Both the position numbers and the translations under genes were made by a program. Positions 11,018-25,804 of a stretch of 64,000 bases of DNA are shown piece after piece. The DNA is taken from positions 20,594-84,593 of the forward strand of contig JAURVB010010412.1 in assembly GCA_033002965.1 (NCBI GenBank), written 5' to 3'. The notes under the pieces were generated by a model. The model had not been told where the DNA came from, made no database searches, and saw nothing but the letters and a program-made list of their open reading frames with translations. Within the stretch, counting starts at the first letter, position 1. Every line of letters starts with the position of its first letter. The stretch comes from Piper betle. Its lineage: Eukaryota; Streptophyta; Magnoliopsida; Piperales; Piperaceae.

Positions 11018-12419
11018 ATGGATGGTTCGAATGCGCCGGCGCCGTTTCTGACGAAGACGTATGATATGGTGGACGATGCCTCCACCAATTCGATAGTTTC
11101 GTGGAGCACCAACAACAATAGCTTCGTTGTGTGGAGTATAACCGAGTTTTCCAGGGATTTGTTGCCCAAATACTTCAAGCACAACAACTTCTCCAGCTTT
11201 GTACGCCAGCTCAATACATATGTAAGCCATAAATTCATCCCCTTTTCAAAAATTTTTTCTTTTTGTTGTTGAAGGCTTGAAGCAATTGTTGTGGTTTGAC
11301 GTTGCTATATTGATTTGGTTGCTGGTGACTGCAACATTGATATAGGGTTTTAAGAAGGTTGATCCTGATCAGTGGGAGTTTGCTAATGAGGAGTTTGTAA
11401 GAGGTCAGAGGCACCTTTTGAAGAATATACATAGAAGGAAGCCAATTCATAGCCACTCACAGCAACCCCAATCAGGGGCACTTACAGAATCGGAGAAACT
11501 GGAGCTAGAGGAGGAAATTGAAAACTTGAAGCACGACAAGAGCAGGCTCATACTTGAGTTGCAAAGACGGACGCAAGACCAGCATGGGATGGATGTCAGA
11601 ATGCAATCTTTGGAGGACAGGTTGAGGGGCATGGAACACCGGCAGAAGCAGATGACAGGTTTTTTTGCTCACATCATTCAGAAGCCAGGGCTTATCTCTG
11701 ACCTGCTTAATCAATCCGAATACCATTCCAAGAAGAGACGGTTACCTAAGGTGGATTACCTTTGTGATGGATCAGACAAAGAGGATGAAGTACCTATGTC
11801 ACTGCAGTTGAGAGGGAATTCTGATTCTCAGTCTCTTCAATTAATAAATGTGGAGCCTTTTGAGAAGATGGAGTTCTCTATAAACAATTGGGAGAATTTT
11901 CTCCGAGGTGTTAGTCACGTATCAGGTGATCGAGAGCTGTTTGACGGATGTTCAGATTTGCAGCCTTCATCAGCTGTATTGCAGGAAGTGAATTTACAAC
12001 CATCGTCTCCTGCATTGGATCTGTCTTCAGTTCATACGAAAGATCTTAATTCTTCACCAGAAGTGGAAGATTCTACTAGCAACCCAGACAGTTCCTTCCA
12101 TTCAGCTGGTAAAACATCTAGGCTTGATATGAATGAAAAGCCTTCTGGAACAGAAGATCCGTCCTCGAAGGATGCATCAAACATCTCTATTAAGCACCCT
12201 GGAGCTAATGATGTTTTCTGGGAACAATTTTTAACTGAGACACCTGGTTCGGTGGGTACACAAGAAGTCCAGTCAGAGAGAAGGGATGTAGAGATCAACA
12301 ACGTTGAAGTGAATGTTCCGGACCAGAGTGCTTTCTGGTGGAAGAGAACTTATGTTGATCAAATTACCCAACAAATGGGAAGCCTTGATCCAGCTGAGAA
12401 GACAGCTAATGTAGGTTGA
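11018..12419 (+). CDS. HSFA4: Heat stress transcription factor, class A4
   Basis: Two exons, 11018-11221 and 11346-12419, split by a 124-nt GT-AG intron inside the DNA-binding domain at the position conserved in plant HSFs; 425 aa. The DNA-binding domain (about residues 9-103) reads [14 protein letters not shown], then [21 protein letters not shown], then [12 protein letters not shown]. It is followed by the NIHRRKP-type linker. A heptad coiled coil (about 125-190) with the class A insert comes next, and a basic KKRR stretch is the likely nuclear signal. The C-terminal half holds two AHA-type activator motifs with aromatic and acidic residues ([16 protein letters not shown]). [13 protein letters not shown] is characteristic of subclass A4. 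Family role: trimeric activator binding heat-shock elements; A4 members respond to heat and oxidative signals. The ATG at 11018 gives the expected short N-terminus. Confidence 0.94.
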
Positions 12420-12894
12420 ATGCATCTTTTTATGTGTGGTCAATCTTCATGTGTTCATAGGGGAGGGGAAGTATGTTTGTATTGATAATCTTTTTATGTA
12501 CTAGTTTGATGTTTGATACTTTTATCTGTATATTATTATCTTGAATTTTTTGTAAAGTCATGTGAATATTGAACAGAATGGGCGTGTCGCTATATCGGTT
12601 CATCTCCATTGTTATGATATGTTCTGCAATTTTTCGGCATCAACTTGATCATTTTTGCTCTTCTTATTTTTAAAATTAATAAAGATCTTCCATCTTATCT
12701 TTTGTTATATGGTTACTTCATTACACTAATCTTCAAAATAAGATAATTATCTGTAAAATTATCTATGTATCCTTTGATTTCTTTTCTAATTTACAAAAAG
12801 TTAGAGAAGAATTAGTATGGTTGAATGAGAAGATCGATGCTGTTCGCCAAGCCATGAAGAAATCAGAAAATCTCAAGCAGGGTATGATTACTCA
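12420..12894. other. 3' flank of HSFA4
   Basis: AT-rich 3' UTR and spacer. One short plus-strand stretch near 12800-12885 reads like an exon in one frame but I do not recognise it. Confidence 0.4.
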
Positions 12895-15420
<2,526 letters not shown>

Positions 15421-15824
15421 CGAGAAAAGGATTTTAGCCATTGCTCCAAATTATATTTTGATTAAACTGGAAAATGAAGTTGATCTCAATGGAGAAATCT
15501 CACCCGAGTGTAACTAATATTTTGAGTTATGGTCACTGCCAATGTCGCCCATGGTGGAGTTATTTGGGAGTCTTAAATTCCCAATTTCTTGCTTTGGATT
15601 TGCTTCTCTTACCTCAGTTCAACCTCTTGTGGATTCAACCTTTTGTGGGGATATTTTTCAAACATTAAGGTGCTTGGGAGCATAGGAATGGACTAAATCT
15701 TGGGCGTGGGCATGAACCTAAATTTCTGCAAGGAACCCAATAAAACACTCCCACATAGTCTGAGGTAACTATTTTACTATAATGGGTAGCAGGCTTCTTT
15801 TCCCCCTTAAACCGAAGTAGACCA

Positions 15825-16015
15825 TGGTTTTTCATACCCAGCTTTGCCAGCATTGCTGCGTTCATCCGCTGCTCTGCGTACAGCAGCCATGCAACCATGG
15901 ACACCCCATGCACCATACTTACCAAGCTCGAGTTCCACACGTTGTGGGTCACTACAGTTGTAGAAAGAGCTTCCTTCTGTGTCAACCATTTTGAAAGAAA
16001 ATTTTGTGCCCATGT
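15825..16015 (-). pseudogene. UDP-glycosyltransferase fragment (UGT72-like PSPG box)
   Basis: Minus-strand translation contains FLSKWLTQKEALS, VVTHNVWNSSL and MVHGVSMVAWLLYAEQRMNA. This is the plant PSPG sugar-donor box (normally FxTHCGWNSxLE..HGVPMVAWPLYAEQ). The HCGWNS core is degraded to HNVWNS, removing key residues. About 60 of the normal 470-480 residues survive. UGT72-type enzymes transfer glucose from UDP-glucose to phenolics; the subfamily call rests on the LYAEQRMNA ending only. Confidence 0.75.
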
Positions 16016-16655
16016 AATTTTGAAGCAGCTGTTAAACAAAAAGCAGCCAGAAGCAGTCCGGTGGCAGATAACATGGTTGGTGATCGTATACTTGAGGACA
16101 GTAGCAGCCTGATGAATTCAAATGAACACCCTCCAAGACCAAGCTTCCCCTTGGGTGCAGAAAACCTCAATGGCAAGTCTGAAGTGTTGGATGTGGCTTT
16201 ATCCTCCAAGTCTGGTGAAGTTTTGAATGGAACCGAAGTCGCCAAAACAGTTATTGGATTGGACGAATCAACACCCGGCGAAGACTGTGAATGAGTTGAT
16301 GTATGAGGAAAATGTATTGGCTTCCAGTGTGATTGAATCGGAGGCAAGGGACTGTAATTTCCCAGCTGAAACACATTGCTACAAGGGCATTGAAGAAACT
16401 CTTGAAGAACATTACCATGAGAACATTGATGAAAAACCTTAATTAAATGACCATGATGGCTTTGAGGTAAATCTATAGGATATACCAGTAGAAGTCGTGG
16501 ATAACAGACCGATGAATGGACAAGTAATTGCTGCAGAAGACCATGTTTTCGAGGCTAAAATTCATGGCAGAGAAATGGATAATATATGTTCTGATTCCCA
16601 AAGAGCAGACAACAGTTATAGGTAGCCAATCGGAGCTTATCATTTTTTCTGTTCT
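16010..16655 (+). pseudogene. Degraded coding fragment, unknown gene
   Basis: A plus-strand reading frame (16004-16294), continued in another frame (16285-16442) and again to about 16620, gives acidic Ser/Glu-rich sequence with codon-like bias. The breaks between frames and the stop at 16442 indicate decay. I do not recognise the family. The Copia fragment begins at about 16655 where this sequence stops. Confidence 0.4.
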
Positions 16656-19300
16656 ACTTATCATTACCATATCCTAGAAAAAAACATTCTACGGTTCTAA
16701 AGTCAAAGCTTAACCATTTGCTCCTTGGGCATATGTGCAAAGGTTTTACAACCAAAGACTCTTAAATGAGAATAACTAACTTTTTTGTCATTCCAAACCC
16801 TTTCTAGTATGTCACTGTCTAAAGTATATGTGGGAGATTTGTTGATCAAATAACAAGTTATACTCATAGCCTCACCTCAGAAGCTTTTAGGCAACTTAGC
16901 TGAAGACAACATACTCCTAACCCTCTCAAAGATAGTCCTGTTCATCCTTTCAGCCACTTCATTATGTTAAAGAGTATAAGGAACCATCTTCTCATGCCTA
17001 ATCGTATGTTTGCTATAATATTCATCAAACTCAAGAGAACAATATTTACCACCATTATTATTTCTAAGACATTTCAAGAGCTTACTGGTTTCTCTTTCAA
17101 CTAATACATGAAAATTCTTAAAGATACCAAAAACATCAGTTTTATTTTTCATGCCATAAGCCTACACTTCCTAAAAATATCATCAATAAAAGTAACAAAA
17201 TAAATAGAACCGCTAAGAAATGTTACATCTATAAGCATACACACATCAGAGTGTACCAACTAAAGAACTTCTGACTTCCTTGTACTTGTGCTTGCAAAGG
17301 ATGTCCTACGTTATTTTTCGACTAAATAATGGTCACAAGGATTAATTGTGATGTCCTTGACTTTGGGAATATGATTTACTTTTTCAAAGTCTCTAGTCCC
17401 TTCTCACTCATATGTCCCAATCGATGGTGTCACAAATCAGCAGTGGAATCAAATAAAGAGATATTAACCTCTCCTCGAACTAGACTCGTCTCAGTCTTGT
17501 ACAAACTGCAACACTTCTTCATTTTAGCAACAATAAGAGAACTTTTCACAAGTTTCCACACACCTTGTGCAAATTGTGAACTAAATCCTTCATCATCAAG
17601 CACTCCGGTTGACAACAAGCTCATCCTCAAATCTGGAATATGTCTGACATTTTTAAGCACCAATCTGTAACCTATGTTTGTTACTATATGCACATCTCCA
17701 AGTTTCACAATTTTGGAAGTATCACTATTTCTCATCTTCACTATACCCAAATCTGAAGATTCATTGGTAGCAAATAAATTTCTGCTTGGAGTTGCATGAA
17801 TTGCTCCCGAGTTAACTACCTAACTAGCATCACAACCAACCGTCAAACAATCATTCCCACAATTAGAAAGAATCACCCTGTCATTATGCACAACATTAGT
17901 GTTCATTTCTCCTTGATCCTTGTTATCCTTATTTTTAAAGTCTTTCTTGAGTTTCCAACAATCCTTCTTCATATGACCTGTCTTGTCACAATAATAACAA
18001 TTCAAGTGCTTCCTGGATTTAGATCTTCCTTGACTCTTATCCCTTCTATTTGTGTCTCTATTACTTGATCTACCTCTTGCCTCTTCTGACACTGATGCAT
18101 GAGACCCTGAAGTTGGTAGAGATTTTCTTCTCGCCTCCTCATTTAGTAAACTACTTGTTACCATGTCTATTCTGAGTTTTCCATCCGAAGTAGCATTGTT
18201 CAAAGATATCACCAATGTTTCCCAACTCTCTGGCAAAATGTTGAGGAGTAGGATAGGTTGTCATTCCTCATCTAGAGTCATCTTGATCCTGGCAAATTGA
18301 GTAATAATACTCTTCATTTTATTAAAATACTCACTTATATCAGTTCCATCCTTATACCTTAAATTTACCAATTTTTTAATCAAAAGGGTCTTCTTACCCG
18401 TAGTATTCCTTTCATAAACTTCTTAAAGTTTATCCCATATTGCTTTTGAGGACCTCAATTCAAAAATATGATGATACACAACTTCATCTACTCATTGTCT
18501 CAAACAGCTCGTACCCTTCCTATCCAACTTATTCCAGCCATTTTCAGTCACCTATGCTAGTTTTTGACCGGTGATAAGTTTATACAAATCCTTAAAATAT
18601 AAATAATCAATCATCTTTTTCTTTCCAATAATGCCAGTTACTAGGCCCCTTAAGAGATATCATTTTAATATACTTTTCATCAGCCATCTTGTTGAAATAT
18701 AAATCACAGACACACCAACTAGGCTCTTAAAAATTTCGTCGAACACCTAATGGGCATCAAATATCAACAACTAAAATTTATAAACAACTAGGCTCTGATA
18801 CCACTTGTTGGGATTAACCAAACAAACCAAATACAAATCCCTTATTTTAACACATAAGGATGAGAAGTACCAAATAAATAGAGAGATCAAACACGTTAAT
18901 TTTACGTGGAAAACCTTAAATTTGGGGAAAAAATACGGGCAAACAGTCGGATCAAATTCACTATATCATAATTTTGATATAAAAAAGATCCATTGGAGAA
19001 CAAATTCTCAATACCAATTTACTATACGTTTTACAAAATTGGTATAAAATTATAAAAGATAATAAAGGAAGAATATTACATATTAAAAACTTGACAAAGT
19101 TATTATTGATAATTGTAAGCCAATCTCAACAAAGTATTCACTTTTCTTCAATTTACACAATTTTTTTTCTCCCTTTATAACAGTAATTTTTTTTAAAACA
19201 TAAAAACGAAAACCAAAGAATAAAAACGTCGTAAGTTAGCTTTTATTCCTTTCAACTAACCAAATATATAAAATTTTGGTTTTTGCCCAAAACAAGATTC
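16655..19300 (-). mobile_element. Truncated Copia retrotransposon (copy 1)
   Basis: Minus-strand Copia pieces in order from the right. A partial 5' LTR starts at 18806 with TGTTGGG. A primer site follows, complementary to initiator tRNA-Met (TGGTATCAGAGCC read on the minus strand). Then come Gag with a CCHC knuckle (CYYCDKTGHMKKDC, near 17970-18000), the protease region (17430-17850) and part of integrase (16970-17330). The element stops at about 16655, before reverse transcriptase, and has no 3' LTR. It shares family-level identity with the element at 26.3-31.2 kb. Multiple frame breaks make it inactive. Confidence 0.85.
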
Positions 19301-20479
19301 AACTGACTGTCGAAGGAGATGGCATGGCTGTGGGTGGGGGAGCTAGGGTAGAGGCAGAGTAAAGGGGTGAGGTGGTGCGGTGCGGCTGAGAAAGGTGGGT
19401 GAATCATTATCAGGTCCACCGTTCCCTTTCACACGAGGAGGTAGCTGAATTCAGGCTCGGGCCGCAAAGAAGCGTAGTTTTACGGGTCATTTTACCGGGA
19501 ACAATTAATTGGCCAAAGTTGAGGTTTGGCGTGCAAAGAAGCATATTTCAGTAGGAAATTTGCAGCCAGGTTCTATTTTGGTATGCTTAAAATGCATCCC
19601 ATTGGCCATTGGTCTATGTGGAATTTTTGGATATTGCTAACCAGCTTGATGAACAAAAAAGTTAAGTCAATCTACGAGGTGACAATATAATCTCACGTGC
19701 ATGAAGTACCGGGTTGGCTAAATATACGAATACACTTACAAGTTCATTTCGTGGACCTAATGAAACTCGCGTTGTAAAACTTAGAGTGGGCAGAAACATG
19801 AAAAGCTCATTTCGTGAGCCTGGTTGACCTTGCATTGTGAAACCCAGTTAATAGAATATAAAAAATACATATTTATCGTCCACCATTTCGTGAATATTAC
19901 CTCCTAGCTGGATCTGGCAGGGGCGGCTCGCGTTTGAGAAGGCGAGTCAGGTCCTTTCTTCCTCCCTCACCCCTCTACTCCGCCTCCACCCTCGCTCCCC
20001 CACCGACAGCCATCTCCTCCGACAATCAGGCGCTGTCAAGTGCACTTGCTCATGCTCTCCCACCACCCATTTGGTGCTCTCCGTCGCCGTTGGCTAGTGC
20101 TTATACTACACTCATTAGTTATTTTAAACCCGTATATCAAACTATTTATTATTTAAATTTTTACTAATTAAATTTGAACTATACTTTAACCCCAATATTT
20201 AAAATTTAATTACGTTATAAAAAATTAAATTCAATGACACTATAAAAATTTAAATTAAAAATATTTATTTAACAAAAAAAAAGAAAAAAAGAAGGTTGTA
20301 GGGGTTTTTTTCCGCGAAGAGGGGTACCCCCCCGGCCATATCTTGCATAAATATGTAGACGATATGACGTGTGTAGGTCATGTACACAGATGCCTATAGG
20401 GGTAAAGAAAATTACTGTGTAAACGTGTCCAACCCTAACAGCGCCGCCGGCTGCCGGACACTGTTCCCTGCCGCCTACC
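19301..20479. other. Spacer upstream of the organelle-type gene
   Basis: Mixed sequence with a GC-rich patch near 19920-20100 and AT-rich repeats at 20130-20290. No gene is supported. The stretch 20300-20479 is probably promoter and leader of the next gene. Confidence 0.35.
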
Positions 20480-22577
20480 ATGGCCGGGCGGCTCTTCCTC
20501 CTCCGACTTGCCCATCGTCGCCCGATTACAACTTCTTCTCCTATGCTTCTGCAAGTCTCCCCATGTCGATCCCTACTCGCTTCGCCGGATTCCGACGGCC
20601 CCTGCGCCGTCGCTCCACGTTTCCTCCGCCGCGCCCACTCCGCTGCTACTTTAGCGATTGCGTCGTCGTCTTCGTCGTCGACCTCCGACGAGGGAGCTGC
20701 TACGGTGCCGCCGGAGAACGGCGGGAAGGCGAAGGCATCCGGTGCATCCGGGAAGCGGAGTTCGGGTAAGACGAAGAAGGTCGGAGTTGGAGTTGGAGGT
20801 AAAGGTGCGTCGTCGTCTGGGAAAGGTCTTGATGTTGTGTTGCAGAGCCTTGACGTGATGACGAAGAAGTTGCTGGGGCTGGAGAAGGAAGTGAAGGTTT
20901 TGAAGGAGAATGTGATTCTCAGGACCCCGTTGAGAACGGAGAAGAGAGATGGGATTGCTTTTGGCCGTCAAGGCAGCTGCCTGTCTTCTATGTTTTCTGT
21001 GAAAGATGGTGTGGGCAGTAAGAGGTTGGCAGTGAGAAAGAGACCTGCTCTGGAAGATGGTGGCGGCGTTGAGGTGAAGCTGTCTGCGGAGGCGGTTGCT
21101 ATTTTGGAGCGGTTTCGGGAGGATGGGTACTTGAAAGGTGTGGATTTGTGGCAAGATGGGAAGGTGGTGTCCGAGCGGCTCCAGGACTTTCGTATCCGGA
21201 GTTCTTTGAAATCTGCTTCCGACAAGTTTGGAGTAGAACATCAGGAGATCGCAAAGTAAGTTGATTGTCCAGATTGGTTCCAGTATTCTACGCTTGATTT
21301 GATTACTAAAGTAGCTATATTAATGATTTTACCCTTCCCCAGATCGTTCTGAATTGAAATTGAAATCATATTGAATTTCGTAGAGGAACTAGACAAAAAT
21401 GGTTTGCAAGTACAGTTCATGAAAAATGTAAAAGATGAACAAAAAAGCAAGTTCTTATGGATGTTTATTTAACTAATCATAGTATATCAAATGGTTTCCG
21501 GGACTTATTTGGGGTGTGTTACTGCAAAACCATCCTTTAAACTTACCATGATTTTAAATTCAGTTGTTACTTATATCAGACTTCAGTCACTTAAACGACA
21601 TATTGATGCTTTGAGAAAAACTTCTTTTCTGCATTTTCCGTCTACGTGGTTGTTAATGCAAACTTTTGCTGCTGAGTACTTCTTGAAGCTAAATAGCCAC
21701 TCAAAAGCTTGCTCCTTACTCTTTGTTTTGCAGTCTGTTGAAGTTGCCGTGAAAAAGTTGTCGGTGTGTCTTCATTAGTTCTACCTATAGGTCTGTGCAG
21801 ACATTGATAACATTTCTAATGATTTCCTACGCATTTTTTACTGTCCTATTAATCATGTCTATGTTCTAATTGTTCCGTTTCAACTTGTGTGTGAGTAGAG
21901 GTACTGATTGGATACACTGATACACTTTCCTGTTATGATCTTTTCTAGATGACTATGTTGATTTGCTTCTTCTTGGATGTACTGCTAGGGACTCATTACT
22001 GCATTTTATTTTCTTTCTGGTCTGAACGAGAGATTTGGTGTAACACCATAAGTCGGGTTCACCCTAACTGATCTGAAAATGCAAATATGGTATTATTACC
22101 TAAAATCTTTAGTATTAAACAAAAATTACATTTGCTGTTGAATTTTTATATTTATCTTGACACTGCTGCTATATGTTTAGGTGGCTATCAGGAAGTGACA
22201 TGAAAAAAGTTGCCCTTTTTGGCTGTCCCTCTGTTGAGAAGAAAACTGTGTTTGCCGCAAAGCAGTTGCGGGCTTTTTTTAGCGTCCAGGAAGATGTTGT
22301 GAGTTCCTATTCAAAATAACCCACTATAGATTTATTATTCTGATTATCATGCTGCTAAATCTAGAAATTGCAGGTGTGTCGTGCTTGCAAATGGAAATCT
22401 TCTTGCAAGTTTGTAAATCGACAGTTTGCTACAGACAATAAGCTGATGCTGTCAGATGCAATGAGAGTCCTCATATCGTATTCATTTTTTCACGCACCTC
22501 AGGGGACTCTATTACCATCTGAAATGGAGGAACCTATCTCCAAATTGCTGAAGGAGATCGTAAATCTCAGTAAATAA
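20480..22577 (+). CDS. Organelle-targeted protein of unknown function, Cys-motif C-terminal domain
   Basis: Three exons: 20480-21255, 22181-22298 and 22374-22577, all with GT-AG borders and matching phase; 365 aa. The first 55 residues are rich in Arg, Ser and Leu with few acids, as in mitochondrial or plastid transit peptides. A low-complexity Ser/Gly/Lys linker follows (about 57-115), then a short predicted coiled coil (LLGLEKEVKVLKENV). The conserved C-terminal half includes WLSGSDMKKVALFGCPS and a CRACKWKSSCKF motif (Cx2Cx5C) that may bind a metal or be redox-active. I have an impression of a plant-conserved family with this WLSGSD..CKFVN layout, but I cannot name it with confidence. The ATG at 20480 is the one that gives the transit-like N-terminus. 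Confidence 0.72.
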
Positions 22578-23970
22578 GGTTCTTACATGCTCATGCCACC
22601 TTTTTGGGACATTACATGCTCATTTGCTACTTGACGAAATTCTTTTTATTTGGGACTTCAAATTGTCTCATCCTTTGTTGAAGTTGAATTAAAATATATC
22701 TTCTGGGCAAGGACTAATGAATCTGTGTTCTTTCAATGCAAAGCTTATACCACCTTTTTGAGTTGCCCTCATTATTTTGATGCCTGAAGACAGATAATGT
22801 ACTTCCATTTCTATAGAACTGAGCTTGTACCTCAGAAGAACAATCTCCTGGCTTTATTTTGATGTCATGGTTTGTAATTATCCTTCCAACTTGTGCGTGA
22901 ACATTCCATCCGTTATTTGAAAGCCACATGCCATTTAGTTGATTATATATGAACGGGTAATGATTGGGGGAATATCAGGAACTTGTGTATCGGATTTAGT
23001 TGTATGCATTATCTTGTTTGCGCATTCTCATTATTATGTGCAAGTTTTAATCATTGCTGCTTTTTTTGCCCAGTCCAATATTGGCAGTTGACATTAGAGC
23101 TGGATATATGTTCTAGAGGAGTGGGGAAACAACAATTTTTTCGTTTCGATCCATCTATACGTTGAAGGAGAGCCTTGACGCTGCTGCTAAAGTGTGTGTC
23201 GCCAGCTGCTTACAAATTGTAGGTGTAAGATTTAAGATTGTAACCGTCAACCCTTTGGGAACACTTGTGGTTGAAGTTCACATTTGGGAGGCGTAGTGTG
23301 CCAGGGATCTATTTACATTTTTTCCAAGCAGGGATCTATTTACACATTGATGTAGTTCGGCAAGTGGTGTAATGGATAATGCATGTCCAGTCATCATAAT
23401 GATTATTTTTCCGTTTTCAGAAAAAAATCAGTCGTCTCGACATTTGAGAAATTTCAGAAATTTTGCAGATATGGTCTAACTAGCACCACTAAATTGTCAA
23501 AGATTAGACTGAAACCATTTTAGAGTTCTTTTTTCCTGCGTCTCTTAAATTGCAAGCTTAATTCACGAAAATCTCCCCGTTATTGTCAAGCACATTTTTA
23601 ATGGCATTCTTCTAATGATTTTATATTATTAGAAATTATATAATAGTAATGATTATTATTATTTTATCGCTCAAAATTAATTAACGGAAACAAACACCAC
23701 CATTAGGGCATAAAAATTACGTAAGTTTCAGATTAGAGCCCAACAAATCATGCTCAACTTGATATTTATTGAGTTCTGATCATTGAGGAGCTGAAAGATA
23801 CTTCGGTTCAGGATATTTCAGACGTGCAGGAGAAAATATCTCAGCTCGTCTTCATCCTTTTACCATCACTTTGATATCATCTTTTGGCTTCATATTTAGT
23901 TGCTACAATCTCACCATAAATCATAACGCTCCATCGTCTTATCCAAAACTCTTACATACGCCTTTGAGCC
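22578..23970. other. Spacer between the organelle-type and HSP20 genes
   Basis: 3' UTR-like sequence up to about 23400, then AT-rich spacer. Short ORFs around 22983-23165 have no recognisable domain. Confidence 0.4.
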
Positions 23971-25217
23971 ATGGAGAAGCAAGTGGTGGAGAGGAGGATG
24001 GCCACACTTATGGGTCATTTTGCTGGAAACGAAGAAGCTCCATCTGCCCATATCCTCCCCATGGTACCTCCCCTTTGATTTCTCTGCGTTCTGTCAATCT
24101 GCAATCTGTAAATGTTCCTCGAATTCCTGCTATTTATAACTGGAACTCTTGACGCAGAATTGCAGCAGCACTCTTAATGCAGTCATGAGAAGATGCGACA
24201 ATCGGACCTTCTTCTCCCGCCAATGTTCACAAGGGCCACATTTGAGACTGGTTACCCATCACCTTTTTATATTTTATCTCATTCAGATTGCTTTCAGATC
24301 AAATTAACGAGGGATAAACAATATGCAGTGCAGTGGAGGATAGTTATCCCCGAAGAGTCCCAACAGGAGTCGTTGAGGCAAGCTCAAAGAACCCAATTCC
24401 TGCTTCAACAGAGCAGATTGGGAAGCCGATTTTCTCCAGGCCGGCACAACCACAGAGTAAGGATCCAACCATGGCTGGGGAGCCAATGAAAAGATTGCCG
24501 CCCAAGCCTCCGATGTTTGCCAGGCCAAAAGCGAATCCGAGACAGCCTCGTGTGACCAAGATCGGCCAACCTCTACGCAATGGTCAGTCTCTTTATATTC
24601 TAAATGATGATGATTATGATATGGGTTTTGCGTTGTAAATGGATTCGTTGCTAAGAAGCTTTGGGGTGCAGGTATGGAGTGGTCACCGAGGATGGATATT
24701 GTACAATCCGGAAGCAGTTATGCTGTGACCATTGAACTTCCGGGTGTCGGCATTAACGACGTGAGAGTAGAAGTGGATGACCGGAAGTAAGATTTTGATG
24801 AACAGATGGCCATTTATGTTGATTATTTATTGGAAGAACACGTGGATAGAAACTCCAAATATGATTTTAACATTGAATGTCTTAAAACAGCTTGATTGTT
24901 ACCGGCAAACGCACAGCTCAGTGGCAGAAAACGTTGAATTTCGTCGATTCAATGTATATTCGCCAAGAAATCTCACAAGGACCTTATGAAGTTGTTTGGC
25001 CAATTCCCAAAGATGTGAACAAAGACAGAATCTCAGCGGAATTTGTGTAAGTTACCCATTTCAACTGTCAAGGATGTTAGATTGGCTAATTAAATCTTCC
25101 TACTTGCGGAACTGAAATTTGCCTTCAATCTCAATTCTCAAATGATTTGTCTGACCATTGAAAATACTGCGTGATTTCAGGGACGGATTTCTACAAATTA
25201 GCCTCCCTAAGTTCTGA
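23971..25217 (+). CDS. HSP20/alpha-crystallin-domain protein with N-terminal extension
   Basis: Six-exon model: 23971-24063, 24158-24224, 24334-24582, 24672-24786, 24891-25046 and 25181-25217; about 238 aa. The last four junctions are phase-consistent. The exon 2/3 junction is the least certain. The C-terminal part is an alpha-crystallin (HSP20) fold: EWSPRMDIVQSGSSYAVTIE, ELPGV, VRVEVDD, LIVTGKR, then QGPYEVVWPIP and DGFLQISLPKF. The canonical small-HSP C-terminal IxI tail is missing, as the protein ends just after LPKF. The long N-terminal half is Pro/Arg/Lys-rich. This layout resembles the plant IDM2/IDM3-type nuclear HSP20-like proteins of the DNA-demethylation pathway, a tentative family reading. 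A general small heat-shock chaperone is the alternative. Confidence 0.78.
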
Positions 25218-25804
25218 TATACGGAGAAGGGAAGAGCAAACATATATGTATTTGAGTCTGCTTAGCCTTGCAGCTACTGCAACATTTTGTGTTGTCATTT
25301 AAATGTGTCGATCACAGGAGATAAACACCATTAGCGATAATACGGAGCAAATTTATGCGTTGGCGAGCATATAAACATATTATAAACGATAATGGATATG
25401 TCATGGAATTCAAAGACTGGGGATCGTTGAGAAATGTAACATATCAGAACCAAATGGACAATGTTTACTTACTGGGAAAAAAGGAGGAAAAACCAAATGG
25501 AATGCTACCTGTAAATTGAAGTTGAATTTATTGGGCAAAGAGTTTGAAGATGAAGTACACTTTGATGACGGGCCATACTCCAATAAAAAAGCACCACTTT
25601 CATAATATCCAAAAAACTGAACTTGAACTTCTTTATTCAAACAAACAGATAAGAAATCAATCAATTTGTTGATTGCATAATTTTATCAACGGTACACCTT
25701 CCTCCTCCTAGCTATTGAAGTGTGAATTCGGCTGTGATCTACAACGTTCTCGCAATTCAGATTTCACAGCAAAAAGACTAGAAGCATAGAACACCTACTT
25801 GTGA
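25218..25804. other. Spacer
   Basis: 3' UTR of the HSP20-domain gene and AT-rich spacer up to the minus-strand phosphatase pseudogene. Nothing else is seen. Confidence 0.4.
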
